A stretch of 64,000 bases of DNA from Ambrosia x helenae (GCA_030844895.1 CM061233.1:90977563-91041562); one strand, 5' to 3'. Numbered from the stretch's first letter, positions 43,199-55,624 are shown. Numbers and translations are program-made. Notes: generated by a model from the letters alone, not told the origin.

Positions 43199-45965
43199 AT
43201 GTCTAACCTCAACCTCATGCCTTTGTGTCTCACATATGGGCAGTGAACAAGTAAATGTCCTCGCTCCCCGCATTTGAAACAGGCACGATATTCTTCAAAC
43301 TTTGGTTTCTCATTAAAACTAGCAAAAGTGTTAACTGGGTATTGACCATCAATACATTTCCATCTTAAACTCTCAGGAGCGGGCTCCAGTGAGTAAGCAT
43401 GTTCAACAAAAGAGTTAACAATTTTAACGGGTTTCACAAACTCAGTCACATGCACTCTACCTTTCTTAGAGTCATCACCATAGAGTTTTCTAATTAGTTA
43501 TGGTGGAAAGTCGTTAGTTCTCTCAGATTTAGGAAACCAGATAGTACTTTCTTGCCAGATTTTAGAAATCTTAGAATACTTCACAAACTGTATGGGATAC
43601 TCAAAATCAACAAACATCTTATCAGATCCTTCCATCCGTTAGAATATTTTCACTCTTTTCTCGTCTGATTCTTTTTCAGTTTTTCATCAGAATTCTTGAC
43701 TGATTCTTTCGATTCAGTTTTCTTATCTGATGATTTAGGCTTAGTTTCAGCCTTGGGAAGAACCTGAAATTTAGGTGATGGATCACATTGAATGTATTTT
43801 TCCAAAGGAATATCAATATTCTTTTCAGCTTCGTCCTCTTCAGAATCAGAATTTGTGACAGCGACCACATTCTCATTGTTCACACCCAATATCGGTCTCA
43901 CATCAGAATACAGATCACCCACACTAGAGGTGTTTGATTCATTTTTCGATGTGGAAGCTGAATTTTCTGAACTCTCCGGTGTCAAAACATCAAAGTTGTG
44001 TTTTCTGAACTCTCCGGTGTCAAAACATCAACTTTGAGTAGTCGATCCTGGTGCAAGCATCATCCACCATACATGACTTCTTGCTAATGAGAAAGTCGGC
44101 TTCTGCTAATAACTAATCAACATCGTTGTCAATAAAATTCAAACTTGACTCCGAATCAGCTTCACTCTCAGAGTCTGAACAGTCTAAATCTTGAACATCA
44201 GAAACCTCTCCAACTGGTTCATCAACCTTCCTGGTCACAGTTTCTTCAACTACCCATTCTTCCATCGTCTCAGTCACCATTTCTTCAACTACCTCTTCTT
44301 TCACCAACTCTTCTTCTTTAACTACTTCAACATTCACAACCTCTTGAGAAAAACATGCAACATTGCCTCCAGAAACCTCTTCGACACTCAATTGCATGTC
44401 GTTCCAATTAAACCCTTCGTCCTGCTGAATAACCAATGCCTTGTTGTCGTTTTGATTTTGGTTGGTAGAAGTGGTTATAGGAACGATGTTTCTTTCATGG
44501 TTTGGTGTAGTTTGAGTTTGGTTAGGTGATGATGTTTGTCTTTGGTTAGTGTTGTGTCAAATGACTTGTCGGTTTTGGTTTTGGTTTTGATAGTTGTTTT
44601 GACGATTTTGGTAGCTAGTGTTGAACGGGTTTTGGTTTCCTTGCTACCTGGGATTGGTGCATTCTCATGCAAGTCCATTGCTACAAGTCCATTGTAGGAT
44701 GCTACAAAAGTTGAAACCAAAGCAACATGCTTTTGAGCCGCCTCTACAGTCACTTGTCCATGTTAGAAGTATCTAACACGATGGAACTTGAGCTTGGAGG
44801 TGCTTGTCTAACATTTGATGAAGATTGTTGAGGCATATTCATCGTTGGAGCTGCCATCCAGGGAGTAGATTGCATAGGAGCTTGAGTGGGTGTGTAAGAT
44901 GAAGCTGGTGACACACCATAGTAGCTTGTTGCATTGGTTGGTTCAACAGTTGATACGAAAGCAGTTTGTGGTGCTGAACTCACACCAACACTTGGAATGG
45001 CTGAAGATGAGGAACTTGCGTAGTATAGTTCCAGATTCTGTGGAATCTGAGATCTCTTCGCCTTCCTTCTCTCCTCAATCTCCTTGTTTTCTAACCTTTG
45101 GATAAACTCGTTCAACGTCCAGAAAGGGAACGAGTCTTTCTCCTTCAAGACTTCTACATGCTGACTCCAATAGACTGGCAAAGCATATGCAAACTTGTCA
45201 ACACACTCTGCCATAGGATAAACAATTTCATAGTTAGACAATTCAGATAACAAATGAAAGAAACGAGCAGTTAATTCCTTCAAACTCTCATTTTCAACAA
45301 AACTGAAATTCTCAAACTCTTTCTTGAGTTCATCCATTCTGAGCTTTCTTGTTTTCTCATTTCCATCATTCCTGCTTCGAATAGTTTCCCACAGTTGTTT
45401 AGATGTTGTACACAGTCCAAACTGGTGCAACAAATCTGTAGTTAACGCTTGGGACAACTGCGAGTATGCTTTCTTCTCAGCTGCATACTTCTTCTTTTCA
45501 GTATCAGACAAATCATCTGATGTAACCGGTGTGTTCGAATTCTCGATCATTGGTTGCATGTATCCCCTTTTGTAAAACTTGCCATGCTTCTCCACCATCT
45601 AACCCCTCCAAATGAATCTTGAACCTCTTGTGCCATGATGGATATTCCGACATATCCATTAACTTTGGAGGTCGGTTCCCATTTATGGTGGATAAGTCGT
45701 TCATCAATCTTGAGACAACAGTTATTGTCTGATTCTGAACAGTTGCGGCTGTTGCAACTCCCCAATAATTCGGAATTGGTTGAGTAGGAGGTCGCACAAC
45801 AGGTAGAGTCCGACCCGAAACCGCCCAGTAATTAACCATCGGTTGCGGTTGTTGTGTGGTTTGTTTCCCTCTCTCTGCTGCAACTTGCTAAGGATTCATT
45901 GGTGTTTGTTGTTGTTGTGTTATGTTAGGTCGGTTGTTCATTGGACATTCCCAAATGTTATTCAT
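43199..45965 (-). pseudogene. Broken gag of element A
   Basis: Probable start ATG at 45965 (MNNIWECPMNN). The capsid-like part (PPKLMDMSEYPSWHKRFKI, LSQALTTDLLHQFG, FENFSFVENESLKEL) closely matches C. The first zinc knuckle is missing: the frame is disrupted around 44640-44690, where that part of gag appears to be deleted. The second knuckle is intact (CFKCGERGHLLVHC, about 43240-43290). Stops and frameshifts are near 45890, 45590, 44750, 44560, 44113, 43990 and 43500. The left edge is the junction with B; the last part of gag is at 12476-12947. Confidence 0.85.
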
Positions 45966-46541
45966 GATTAAAAAATTTCAACACTTAGAAAAATTTTTCT
46001 ACTTTCTGTTCCGAATGTCATGAGCACGAACCAAAGTTTTAAAGTTTGGTTCAACCTTTCAAATAGAATGAACGAAAAGAACTGAGTTTGATTCGACCTA
46101 ATAGTGAGCAAGAATGAGAACTAAGAGCACGGATGAAAATCTGATAACACGAATGTGAATGAATAGGTCCGATTGAAAAACAATAACTCTGATTTGTGCC
46201 AAAATTTGGCACGAATGAGTATCAAGAAATGCCATTCGACCCAACATCAAGTTCCATTCGACAAGTCTAGAGTGTTTGACCATATTTTTCTTCAAAAACA
46301 CACAATTTTGAGCTGATTCTTGAAATGTTATCAATTATGATCACAATTGTTAAGGTTTTGGATCGGATATGTTTCTGAGCAAGTTTTGTGAAAGAATTTT
46401 TGATTTTGTTCATAAATCGACTTCCAAATCAACTAAAAACCATGTTTATTGTTTAAACTCTGAAAACAGCAAAAGTTTTGATGATTTTGGACAGAAATCT
46501 ACAAGATTTTTAGCAAATTGCCATCGTGTGATTGAGCACAA

Positions 46542-46553
46542 GCTTTGATACCA
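46542..46553 (-). other. Primer binding site of element A, mutated
   Basis: The minus strand reads TGGTATCAAAGC: one change from the initiator tRNA-Met site seen in B and C. Confidence 0.85.
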
Positions 46554-47784
46554 CTTTGTAGGATCGGTTTTCACACAATCAATACGTAATCAACACAAAT
46601 ACTGAAACACTATGCGCGAAAACCCTAATGCTCATGCAAAATGATGAAAAAATAGATCAAACACGAAAGATTTCATTTTCAAAGCTTTTCATTAATCATT
46701 AACCATTTAATAATCGTTACTGTCACACCCTCAAATTTCCACTTGCAGAGTTTTACCGCGAGGCGCATGACAAACCAGGATCCAAGTTAGCGGTTACAAT
46801 AAATAACACTATATGAAATACGTAAACTCAAAACTTGGTTATCAAACCATTAAACCATAGAGGAAGCATTTAAAGATTTAAACAACTACAAAACTGTGTT
46901 CCAAAATATTCAAGACACTTATTCAAAATATGCCACTAAGCCTAGACGCCAATGCAGACCCGTGCGCCTAGTCCAACCGAAGCTACCTTAGCGACCTGAG
47001 AAAAACATGCAAAAAGACGTCAACATATATAATGCAGGTGAGTTCACAGGTTTGTTCAATATGTTACCAAGAGTTACCAAAACGTTACCATGTCCATACT
47101 ATACCGATGTTACCAAGTACGCTAGCTAGGCGTATATTTTATTACTACTACGATTGGAAAACCATTACTAGACACGTTTAGCAATGTTTAGCAATGTTCA
47201 ACCCGATTGTTCAGCATGTTACCAATGTTACCAGTTCGAGACAATATGCACCCGCCCGGCCCTCCAAACCGACGAGTGGGGCAGGTCACGCCCAATAGAT
47301 CTATCCACATTTCCCCCGTTGTGCATCCCCGCACATTCATGGTTTCCCCGGGACTTTAACGATCGTATAGCAATGCAAAGTTAAAACCATAGTATGACAT
47401 ATGTTACCAAAATAGTTTAGCGCATGTTTTCTCCCCCAAAAGTTAAAGCAGTAAAAGTGGGGCCGTGAACTCACCTTAAGTTGCGTTCTTCAGTAATATA
47501 ATAGAAAGCCAAGCCCTTGATAATCCCACTACCGGAGATCTATCAAAATGTTCACATAAGTGTTCTTGACTAATAACCATAAGGTTATCTAGTCCCCGAT
47601 TGTCCAGATCGTGACCAAGTATGTTTTAAAACGTGTTTAAGTGTTCAATCGACACACTAGACCGACCCGACATCCCGTTGGTGACTCATTACCCTAACTA
47701 ATCAAGTACACATAGATTACACACAAGGTTCAAGCATAAAACACTTAGTTTGTATCAAAAATCTCATTTTTGAATCAATAGGGT

Positions 47785-47946
47785 CGAACCAGGAAAATAA
47801 TTCCACCTTCGCCCTTTTTTAAGCCACCTTCGACCGTTTGAAAGCCACCTTCGACCATTTTAAACAGATTCGACCAATTTGTCCAGGTTCAACTCTGGGA
47901 TTCCACATTCGACCACTCGACCGGTCGAATGTACCCAGGTTCGACC
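47785..47946. repeat. Phased TTCGACC/TTCGCCC array in D
   Basis: Motif starts at 47808, 47829, 47850, 47869, 47888 (TTCAACT, CG lost), 47908 and 47940. The first five steps are 21, 21, 19, 19 and 20 bp. An inverted repeat with arms ACATTCGACC / GGTCGAATGT lies at about 47905-47932. An inverse copy GGTCGAACC is at 47782-47790. Confidence 0.93.
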
Positions 47947-48716
47947 CTGACAGATTACTTTTTCCAAAAACGCTTCAAAAACATCCCGAAACATTATCAA
48001 ACACTGCAGTTAAGCATGAATAACTTATTCCTACAAAACCCCACCAATTTTGCCCCAAAACCCATTCGTTTTAGCCCTTTCCCAAAATGGCAAAGATTAT
48101 GGAAGTGTCACATCATGCATGAAATCTTTACCCAATTTGGAAACTTTTCGAAATCAATCCATAATCATCTTAAAATACTCAGTTTATCATGTAATCGAAA
48201 ACCCCCCAATAGTTCCATTGATAATACTAGCATGCAACAAGCTCTAGATTCAATAAAATCCCCAATTTAGACTTGATATCATCATCTTTCTAATTATAAC
48301 CTCCAATAATCTTAAACTATCATCAATAGCAGCCCTAGATCATGTTTCTAGCATTAGCACAGCAGCAAATCATTAAACAACACATAATATCACATAACAC
48401 ACAATTAACATATGTTTATTGATATAAAAACCTATGTTTAATGATAGGGTTTAGGTTTAGAAAGATGTTTAAAAGGTTTTTATTAACAAAAACATCCTTA
48501 GAACAGATCTGGACCTTTAGGGTTAAATAAAAACGAATTAAAATACTTGAACAAGGCTTAGAATTAAGAACACACCTTGGATTCTTGATTAGATGTTGTT
48601 GATAGGTTAGATTATGAAAAATAAGAGCATAAACTCCTTCCTTAGTGATTAAAATCGTTTGAGAGTGTTTTGAGACGGTTAGGGTTTGTGAAATGATGAA
48701 AAATGACAAAGTTTGG

Positions 48717-48876
48717 TATTTATACTAGCCCACATTCGCCCCTTTCATAGGGTCGAATGTGCCTTGTTCTGGTCGAATGAAATTCCTTTATTTCTACCTT
48801 CCATATTCTCCCCTTCAGCAATGGTCGAACCAAGAGTATTTTCCAGGTTCGCCCACTCGATGTGGTCGAACCAGGG
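48717..48876 (-). promoter_or_regulatory. Putative promoter of D: TATA box with adjacent stem-loop and motif cluster
   Basis: TATAAATA on the minus strand at 48717-48724. Just upstream is a stem-loop with arms CACATTCGCCC / GGGTCGAATGTG (about 48731-48761), then further GGTCGAA and TTCGCCC copies to 48870. The order matches the C LTR promoter closely. Confidence 0.6.
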
Positions 48877-49529
48877 CCTATGTTTTTCTAGTTTTCCAAT
48901 TTGTCGTGTTTACCGCATTTTAACGCACCTTAACGTATGAGCATGCAACCTTAGTCTATGTTTAACATATTTAAGCATGGATGATTATCTACACATCGTT
49001 TAAACACATCTTTGCATATAATCTACCATACCATAATTAATCTACACATACACTTAATTAGTTTATGTAATTTCACCAACAATGGGACCCGGTACTAGTG
49101 TATTCCCAAAACGACTCCCAATGATCCTCCAGATCATTGAACCCTGGACAATCCTATCTTGACTCGACTCAACTAACCTAGTTAAGTCCGTTTATAAATG
49201 TTTCCCGCTAAGGTAGACTTAGGTGTTACTAAAATGTTTAAGCCAAATATGCCGGGTGTCACAGTTACAGACTTTGTTAATGATAAAACAAACTTGTAGA
49301 ACTCTCTAGACAGAGTTTGGACACAAATGGAACTGATACAAATGACCAACTAGTTAATAACCGCCAATAACTAACATCTATATATAGACCCTTTTAATTC
49401 GGCCTATTGTGCGATCGAACCAATCCATTCGTCCTTGATATGTCCCGAACTAAAACTTTGTAATTTGGTACATACCCTCGTAAACAGAAACACAACGTTT
49501 GTTGATATTTCCATCTAATTCAATAACTC

Positions 49530-50049
49530 TGTTTAAAATTAACATTAACTTAGGGGTAATTTAGACATTTTCCTGTTTATTATTGTTTTCCAAATATTTT
49601 TTATTCTCTTTTTACATTAAAATAATAAATAATAAAACTAATTATAAACCTCCTTGCTCCCACCTCACCATCGTAATCCTCCACCAAAAACCCTAACCAC
49701 TCATAAAAAAAGAATTTGATTTGGGAGTTTAAAAACGAAACAGTGAATTAGAGTTTTTGGAAATTTAGATCGATTTGGGGATGGCGACGGTGGCAGGTTG
49801 AGTGGTGCTCATGGTGAGGTGGTGATGTCGGTGGTTGTAGGAGGAGGGGTTTTGATGATGAGGCTAGTGATGACTGTGGTGATAACGACCGACGGAGGTT
49901 GGTGGCAGGTGGGGATGGAGATGATTGTAGTGCCAAGATGGTGGAGGTGGGGTTAGGGTGGGGATGATTATATTCTAGAGATATATAGATAGAGAGAGAT
50001 AGAGGTTGAGGCTGTTTAGGAAAAAAAGAAGAAGAAAGAGAGACAGAGA
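49530..50049. other. AT-rich sequence without a recognised gene
   Basis: Starts at the outer edge of element A. The only frames are short and low in complexity (a 62-codon Ser/Pro-rich one on the minus strand at 49748-49936). The sequence becomes purine-rich with GATAGAGA runs near 49980-50045. Confidence 0.6.
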
Positions 50050-50057
50050 ATGATGGC

Positions 50058-50601
50058 TAGGGGTGCTTAACGGGTCGGGTTCGCGGGTCCAACCTGACCC
50101 GAACCCAAAAAATTTACATAAACTCGAACCCGATCTGAACCCGAAAATTGTGACATACAGATGAACCCGAACCTAACCTGAATATTCTCGGGTTGACCCG
50201 AACCTGACCCGTTCAACCTGATTTTTTTATTTTTCGCAAACTAGTATATTAAAATTAAAATTTTACTACAAAAAAACACTAACATATATAAAAAATTTAT
50301 GTTTTATTTATAGAATCTCATACAAATTTCTATTTTATGTTATGAGAGTAACATAAAATACTTAACCAATTTAATCTATAACATAAAACATATTGTAAAA
50401 AAACAATATATAGTATAAATAGGTTAAACGGTTCAACCCGCCAACCCGAACGGGTTGACCCGAACCCGACCCGTTTAGCTAAATGGGTTCGCGGGTTCAA
50501 CCTGAACCTGACCCGAACCCATTTAGACTAAACTCAAACCCGCAAATTTCGTGTTAGGTTCGGGTCGTGTTTTCGAGTCGTGTCAGAAATTCTCACCCCT
50601 A
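50058..50601. mobile_element. hAT-like MITE, 544 bp
   Basis: Ends TAGGGGTG and CACCCCTA are short terminal inverted repeats. The flanks atgatggc (50050-50057) and atgatggg (50602-50609) are an 8-bp target duplication with one mismatch, as hAT elements make. The ends carry many GGGTCGGGTTCGGGTT-like subterminal repeats; the middle is AT-rich. No coding sequence. Confidence 0.8.
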
Positions 50602-50609
50602 ATGATGGG

Positions 50610-51129
50610 GGAGTGGTGGGGTGGGGACTGGGTTGGTTTTATAAAATAGAAAAAAAAAATTATCTTTTTTATTTTAAAACTAAATAGAAATAAAAAAAAA
50701 AAAAACATATATGTAAAATGATAAAATTGCCGCTTAGTTAATATTTGTTTTTTAACAAAGTTAGAAAAATAGATGGATCTGGCAATAGTTTTGAAATCTC
50801 AGTCATTCAGTTGAGAAAAAAAAACATTTTTGGACGGATCTACGAAAAGTGTGCAAACCTTTGGACAATTTTGGCTATTTAGTATTAATTGAATGAATGA
50901 GGTTTTGCCTTTAAAAAAAAGAATTATTATAAATAAAATAAATAAATCAAAAAATAAAAAGTACATCACCAACGTTTCATGCCTTGATATAATTTCACAT
51001 CGACCGGTCAAATGTCGAATTTGACTAATTTTGGGTTTTCAATCGGTCGACTATTTTCTACAGTACTCACCAAACTTCTTTTTCTTTTATATCAAATTCT
51101 CCATCTAATATTTCTAACATTTTCCATTA
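50610..51129. other. AT-rich sequence without a recognised gene
   Basis: Poly-A and TA-rich intergenic sequence. One 70-codon minus-strand frame (50799-51011) shows no family I recognise. Confidence 0.6.
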
Positions 51130-51703
51130 CTAGTAGGGTTCCCGCGCGATACAGCGGGAAACACAAACAATTCTAAGGGTGTGTATGATTTGGTTCAGTT
51201 CGATTATTAGCCTCAAACGAAACTTAACCCAAAATCACCAGTTAATCGATCGTATTAAACAATCGTTTACTTGGTTCAATTTATATGGTTATATTATATG
51301 TTTTTAGTCCGGCTTAGTTAATTTTGGTTAATAACAAAAACAAACTTTGGCTAATTTTTTTTGCCTAAAAGTACATGAAATGAAGGTATAAAAGCTAAAA
51401 ATAAATGAATATATGAATGGTTTTATTTCGGTTTGGTTGATTTTGGTGAACTTAGTGTACAAAAAACAATAACCGATTTTAAGTTAATTTGGTTTTTGGT
51501 TAATTCAGTTTTCAATTGCTTTCGGTTCAGTTCTTATGTTTTTTGATTTGGTTTCGGTTAAATGTTCAATTACTGCTCACCCACAAATTTTATATTCATG
51601 ACACAATATTTTACCTCATTTTAGGGTTGTTAATGAAAATAAAGTTCCTAACTTTTTGGTATCTTAAACTACCTTTGCCTTATGCATTATAATATAGTAT
51701 AGA
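51130..51703 (-). mobile_element. Short non-autonomous Helitron, 574 bp
   Basis: On the minus strand it starts TCTATACTATATTATAATG (preceded by A). It ends in a hairpin with arms TTCCCGC / GCGGGAA, a short spacer and CTAG, followed by T. This is the Helitron signature (TC...hairpin...CTRR, inserted between A and T). No coding sequence. The host gene segment it may carry is not recognisable. Confidence 0.75.
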
Positions 51704-51778
51704 TTATAGATAAAAGTCAATAATCACTTGTACATAAAGGCATTCTTTCCTGTACATTTCAATCCACACATCGGTATT

Positions 51779-52263
51779 CTAAGGGTGTAAACGAGCCGAG
51801 CCGAGCCCGAGCCTGACTGGGCTCGAGCTCGGCTCGTTATGGTTTTATGAAGCTCGGGCTCGAGCTCGGCTCGGTTCGAGCCTACAATTTTGAGCTCAAG
51901 CTCGGCTTGCTAGCAAAATCAAAAGCTCGAGCTCAGCTTGGCTCGGCTCGAGGTGATTTGAGAACAATCTCAAACGAGCTCAAAGCTCGGCTCGAGATCG
52001 CAAAAGCTCGGCTCGCGAGTGTTATTAAATGGGCCTATGAAATAAGGACTTGAGGTTTGGAGATGTGGGCTATAAATTATAAAAGATATATAAATAACTT
52101 ATAATTATGTTTGGGCTCGTTTAGGCTCGAGCTCGATAACTAAACGAGCCATATTTCAGGCTCGGGCTCGAGCTCGGGCTCGTTAAGGCTTGGCTCGTTC
52201 GGGCTTTTTACCGAGCCGATCCCGGGTAGCTCTCGAGCCGCTACGTGTCATTTACACCCTTAG
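51779..52263. mobile_element. hAT-like MITE rich in GCTCGAGCTCGG repeats, 485 bp
   Basis: Terminal inverted repeats CTAAGGGTGTAAA and TTTACACCCTTAG. Both arms are filled with GAGCCGAGC / GCTCGGCTC words in opposite orientation. The flanks share only TATT, so I cannot name a clean target duplication. No coding sequence. Confidence 0.7.
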
Positions 52264-52484
52264 TATTGACTACGACAAACATCAAAACGTTGACAAAAAT
52301 GATCCGGTCATCATGGTATTTTCGAATGTTTTTAAAATATAATAGTTTTAAAGTTATGATAGAATTAAATAAAAGAATTATAATTTTGTAGGGGAGGGGA
52401 GGAAATTGTAATTACTAACTAAAAATTAGGGAATTAAAGTGTAAATAAGATAGGGTAATAAAGTCTAAATAAGGTATGAATGAC

Positions 52485-52584
52485 TAATTTACCCTTATTT
52501 TAAGGTTATAAATGAAAAATTAGTTATTAACTTTTGGGTATCTTAAAATACTCTTGTCTCGTGCATTATAATATATAGTATAGA
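52485..52584 (-). repeat. Helitron 5' end, truncated
   Basis: About 100 bp similar to the 5' end of the Helitron at 51130-51703, ending (plus strand) in TATAGTATAGA followed by T. No hairpin end is visible before the MITE at 51779-52263. Confidence 0.6.
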
Positions 52585-52640
52585 TTAGTCAAAATAACCT
52601 CTAAATTTGGTTAAAATCATAATACTCGTTTCATTACTAA

Positions 52641-52850
52641 GAGGGTGTTTGGGATTGCGTTTTGAATCTGATTTTTAGATTATTGTGTTTGGAAAACGTA
52701 GATAATTAGTTTTTAATGTTTGGGATTGCGTTATGAAAACGCAGATAATCAGTTTTATAGGCTACCAAAACACAATAATCTATAAGCAGCTCCACCCCTG
52801 CTTTTCCAAAACGCATAATCTGTTTTGAATAATCAATCCCAAACACCCCA
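52641..52850. mobile_element. Tourist-like (PIF/Harbinger) MITE, 210 bp
   Basis: Terminal inverted repeats share GGGTGTTTGGGATTG (15 bp exact, 15 of 17 overall). Both sides are flanked by TAA (52638-52640 and 52851-52853), the target duplication of PIF/Harbinger elements. The interior is largely palindromic. It lies about 350 bp from a Harbinger transposase relic. Confidence 0.85.
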
Positions 52851-53203
52851 TAAATATGATTCGAGCTTTCGAAATTGTTATTTATCTCAACTCTATTACA
52901 ACATCTCAAACACCCATTTTTATTATAGACTTATTCAAAGTTACGGAAGGTGAGCCACTATTTGGTACCTTAAATCCCTTCAATTTTGTATTGTCATCTC
53001 ATTACCTTGATTTTTTTTGAAGGCAGCACAAACTTGAAACACTACCATGAAATGTTATTATTGTTGTTATTTTTTTAATAAAAAAAATACGAAACGTTAG
53101 ATTAACATTCTATTCAAATAAAATAAAGTTACATTAATTGAAACTAAAAAAATATAAAAATAAGACCACACATAAATTAGAAATAAAATGGATTCCAATT
53201 AAA

Positions 53204-54207
53204 CTATTTCGAATCCGACTCCTCAATGTAGGGTAGATCTAGAGCTCTAAGATGTTCCACCAGATCATTTTAAAGTCGGAAATGCCTATCTTGGTCTTTC
53301 AACTCCGCAAGAGCACCAGGGTCGATCACTGCTTTGACTGGGAGATCCCTACTATGAACCGATGATATTTCACATCCGTCATCCTTCAAGATCATATTGT
53401 AGAATACCATGCACGTGTAGAAAATGGTCCTACACCTTTCAAGGTCGTGGCCCACAAGGGTCGGGTCGCTTGATTATGACACATTTCCCCTTTAGTACGC
53501 TAAACGATCGATTCACATCGTTTCTTGCCTCCTCTTGCCCCCTAACGAATTTCCTATCCTTCGGACCATTCGGATATTGAAACGCTTTCACAAACATTGA
53601 CCAAGTAAGGTAGATCCCATCGGTAAGATAGTATCCACATTTATATAAGTGGCCATATAAATGGAGATTGTTTGATGATAAAAATTGAAGATTGTTGGAG
53701 AACATTAATGTCATTGAGTGAACCGGGCGGAATAAAAACGCATGCCAAAATCACAAATCTTGTGACACAACCGCTTCTAGCATGACTGTAGAGTATTGTG
53801 GATCATCTCCCATTATTATCCTTACAATTTCATAGGACACGCTCTCCAAACTACCGATCATACTGGAAAACTGATGTCTTTCTTCGTATGCTTCATACAA
53901 ACATGCATTGTCGTGGCTTGTCGATCTTCGTAAAAACTCTTCGTTGTGTAACTTAATTGTAGACATTCACGTGATGTCCTCTCGACCATACATAAATAGT
54001 TAAATACTCATCATATTAGTCAGGAAGATTATCGCTTGCGATTTGTTTAAAAACAGACATCTTTTTTATCCTCTTGTCTAAGCTCTCTTGGAACCAATTG
54101 AAATTTGCTTCTACATCGCCTAAGATTTTTAAAAATAGACGTTTTGACATACGAAACATTTGTCTAAATGTATTTTCGTTGTATTTTGGGTTAAAGTAAT
54201 CTTCCAT
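53204..54207 (-). pseudogene. PIF/Harbinger transposase relic
   Basis: Minus-strand fragments in the order of a plant Harbinger nuclease. N-terminal segment MEDYFNPKYNENTFRQMFRMSKRLFLKIL (partial view: EDYF, FRMSKRLFLKI). Then LHNEEFLRRSTSHD, SMIGSLESV, VMLEAVVSQDL, SLNDINVLQQ in a shifted frame, GYYLTDGIYLTW, QEEARNDVNRSFSVL and a tail ending IEESDSK at 53204. The first catalytic Asp (normally GSIDC) reads GSLES, and there are frameshifts near 53750 and 53700, a stop near 53267 and a missing stretch between 53967 and 54016. It once cut and moved Harbinger DNA; now inactive. Confidence 0.85.
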
Positions 54208-55624
54208 TACATAATCTCACTTGACCTTATTGTGTTACTACTCATAGTCTTATATTGTTGATCAATAACTCATTTAGACCCGTTTATCAAATATAAAATA
54301 TCTAAAAACCAGTTAAGACAAATGTTATGAATAAATAACACTTATATGATCACTTGTCAAACATTATTTTGCCTACTCATATCTCACCAACCTCCCTCAA
54401 CGACAATGAAGACACGAGTGTAAAATTGTTGGCCAAATTGATAACACAAAATTCAAACATACAACAAATCCGTAGTTGAATATAGTCACTAAAAAACATA
54501 AAAAAATATTCTAAACCCATCTATCATGCCCTAATCTCCAAGCTTCAAAACCAATCAATGTCATTTTCTTGCAATCTTTTCAATCTTTTTATTTTTAAAT
54601 AAAAAAACAATTTTCCTAAATAATCAAAACTTATCTATCGGTTACCAAATCCACTTCATTTACCAAACTTTATGGTTACTTTCATATACAAAACCATGTC
54701 TAATATCACCTATACATTGTGCAAGTTAGTGTATGTATCTAGTCTACTATCGATGTTATATTTATTCATGCTTTTATTAGAAGAGCAGAAATTGTACCGA
54801 CTAATGCATCGGTCACATATCAAAATACTTGTCAAGTAGTTTTCGATTTTATGGACCCATCGATCGTATTAAATGGCATAGCTTTCGTGCTAGCTATAGT
54901 TTCTTAAGGTGGAAATCAAACGTGATGCTAACGGCATTCTATTTTTGTTTCGTACACGTCATAAAAGAACTTGGCCTCATCTAGTACTATATATATATCC
55001 GGCCAAAATCAAAGGTAACTAAACATATCACGCACATAGAAGTACATATTTACTTGCTATTTTAATTTGCAATTCCAATGTGTCACACAATGTACTACTA
55101 TTCTTTTAATAATGATTTGATTTTTCTTAAGACTCAATTTCACCACTTATATTATAAAATTTCTAATTTTGTTTTTTCTCTAATAATTTTCGCTTAGTAA
55201 TTAAAAAAATGAATACAAGGTTGTGTTAAAAAGAATTTCCTGACATTATAATATAGATTTTGCTGAAATGGAAGTCGCATTCAAATTCTGAGTATATTTA
55301 TTGTAGCGTAACATGTAGTGAACCAATAAATATGATGAACCAAAACAATATCAACCAAACGATATCAATCAAACAACATCAGTATCGATATTAGTATTAT
55401 CGAACTGGCCGTTATTCATTTTTATTATTTTCAATCAACGTAAAAGCGACTTGTTTTTTTAGGTTACTCAAACAAGTTAAGTGTAATTAAACCATTATAA
55501 ATAGTTTTCTTTAGATCGTAAACTGTACTGACTATTAAGTGTCGCTACATGTAACGCTATCAGAATATGATCAAACATCATTAACACCGGGTATTCATCT
55601 TTTATACTTCTTAGTTATAATATA
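54208..55624. other. Intergenic sequence, nothing recognised
   Basis: AT-rich, no frame longer than about 60 codons and no repeat ends that I can define. A TA run is near 54992-55003. Confidence 0.6.

Larger units (their letters stand above)
43199..46720 (-). mobile_element. Element A, piece 3: gag, leader, primer site and first part of 5' LTR
   Basis: Continues element A to the right of B. Gag runs leftwards from 45965. The leader (45966-46541) holds scattered TTCGACC-like motifs (about 46097-46265), more decayed than in C. The LTR starts at 46557 and is cut at 46720 by D. Confidence 0.88.
46721..49263 (-). mobile_element. D: probable solo LTR (Ty3/gypsy chromovirus-like) inside the LTR of A
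   Basis: 2,543 bp from TGTCACACCC to GGGTGTCACA, with a perfect 5-bp target duplication (GTTAC at 46716-46720 and 49264-49268). No coding region, primer site or polypurine tract, so a solo LTR left by LTR-LTR recombination. The ends are like those of long plant Tekay/Del-type LTRs. It carries two TTCGACC arrays (47785-47946, 48731-48876) and a TATA box beside the second, both pointing to minus orientation. Confidence 0.8.
46557..49525 (-). repeat. 5' LTR of element A, split by D (46557-46720 and 49264 to about 49525)
   Basis: The first 160 bp align with the start of the C LTR (TGTAGGATCGG here, TGTATGAAATG in C, then similar text). After D, the sequence resumes with the repeated GTTAC. A TATA box lies near 49379-49386, followed by decayed TTCG motifs (ATTCGGCC, GATCGAACC, ATTCGTCC). 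The outer edge cannot be fixed because its partner LTR is outside the window; about 49500-49530 is my estimate. Confidence 0.7.
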
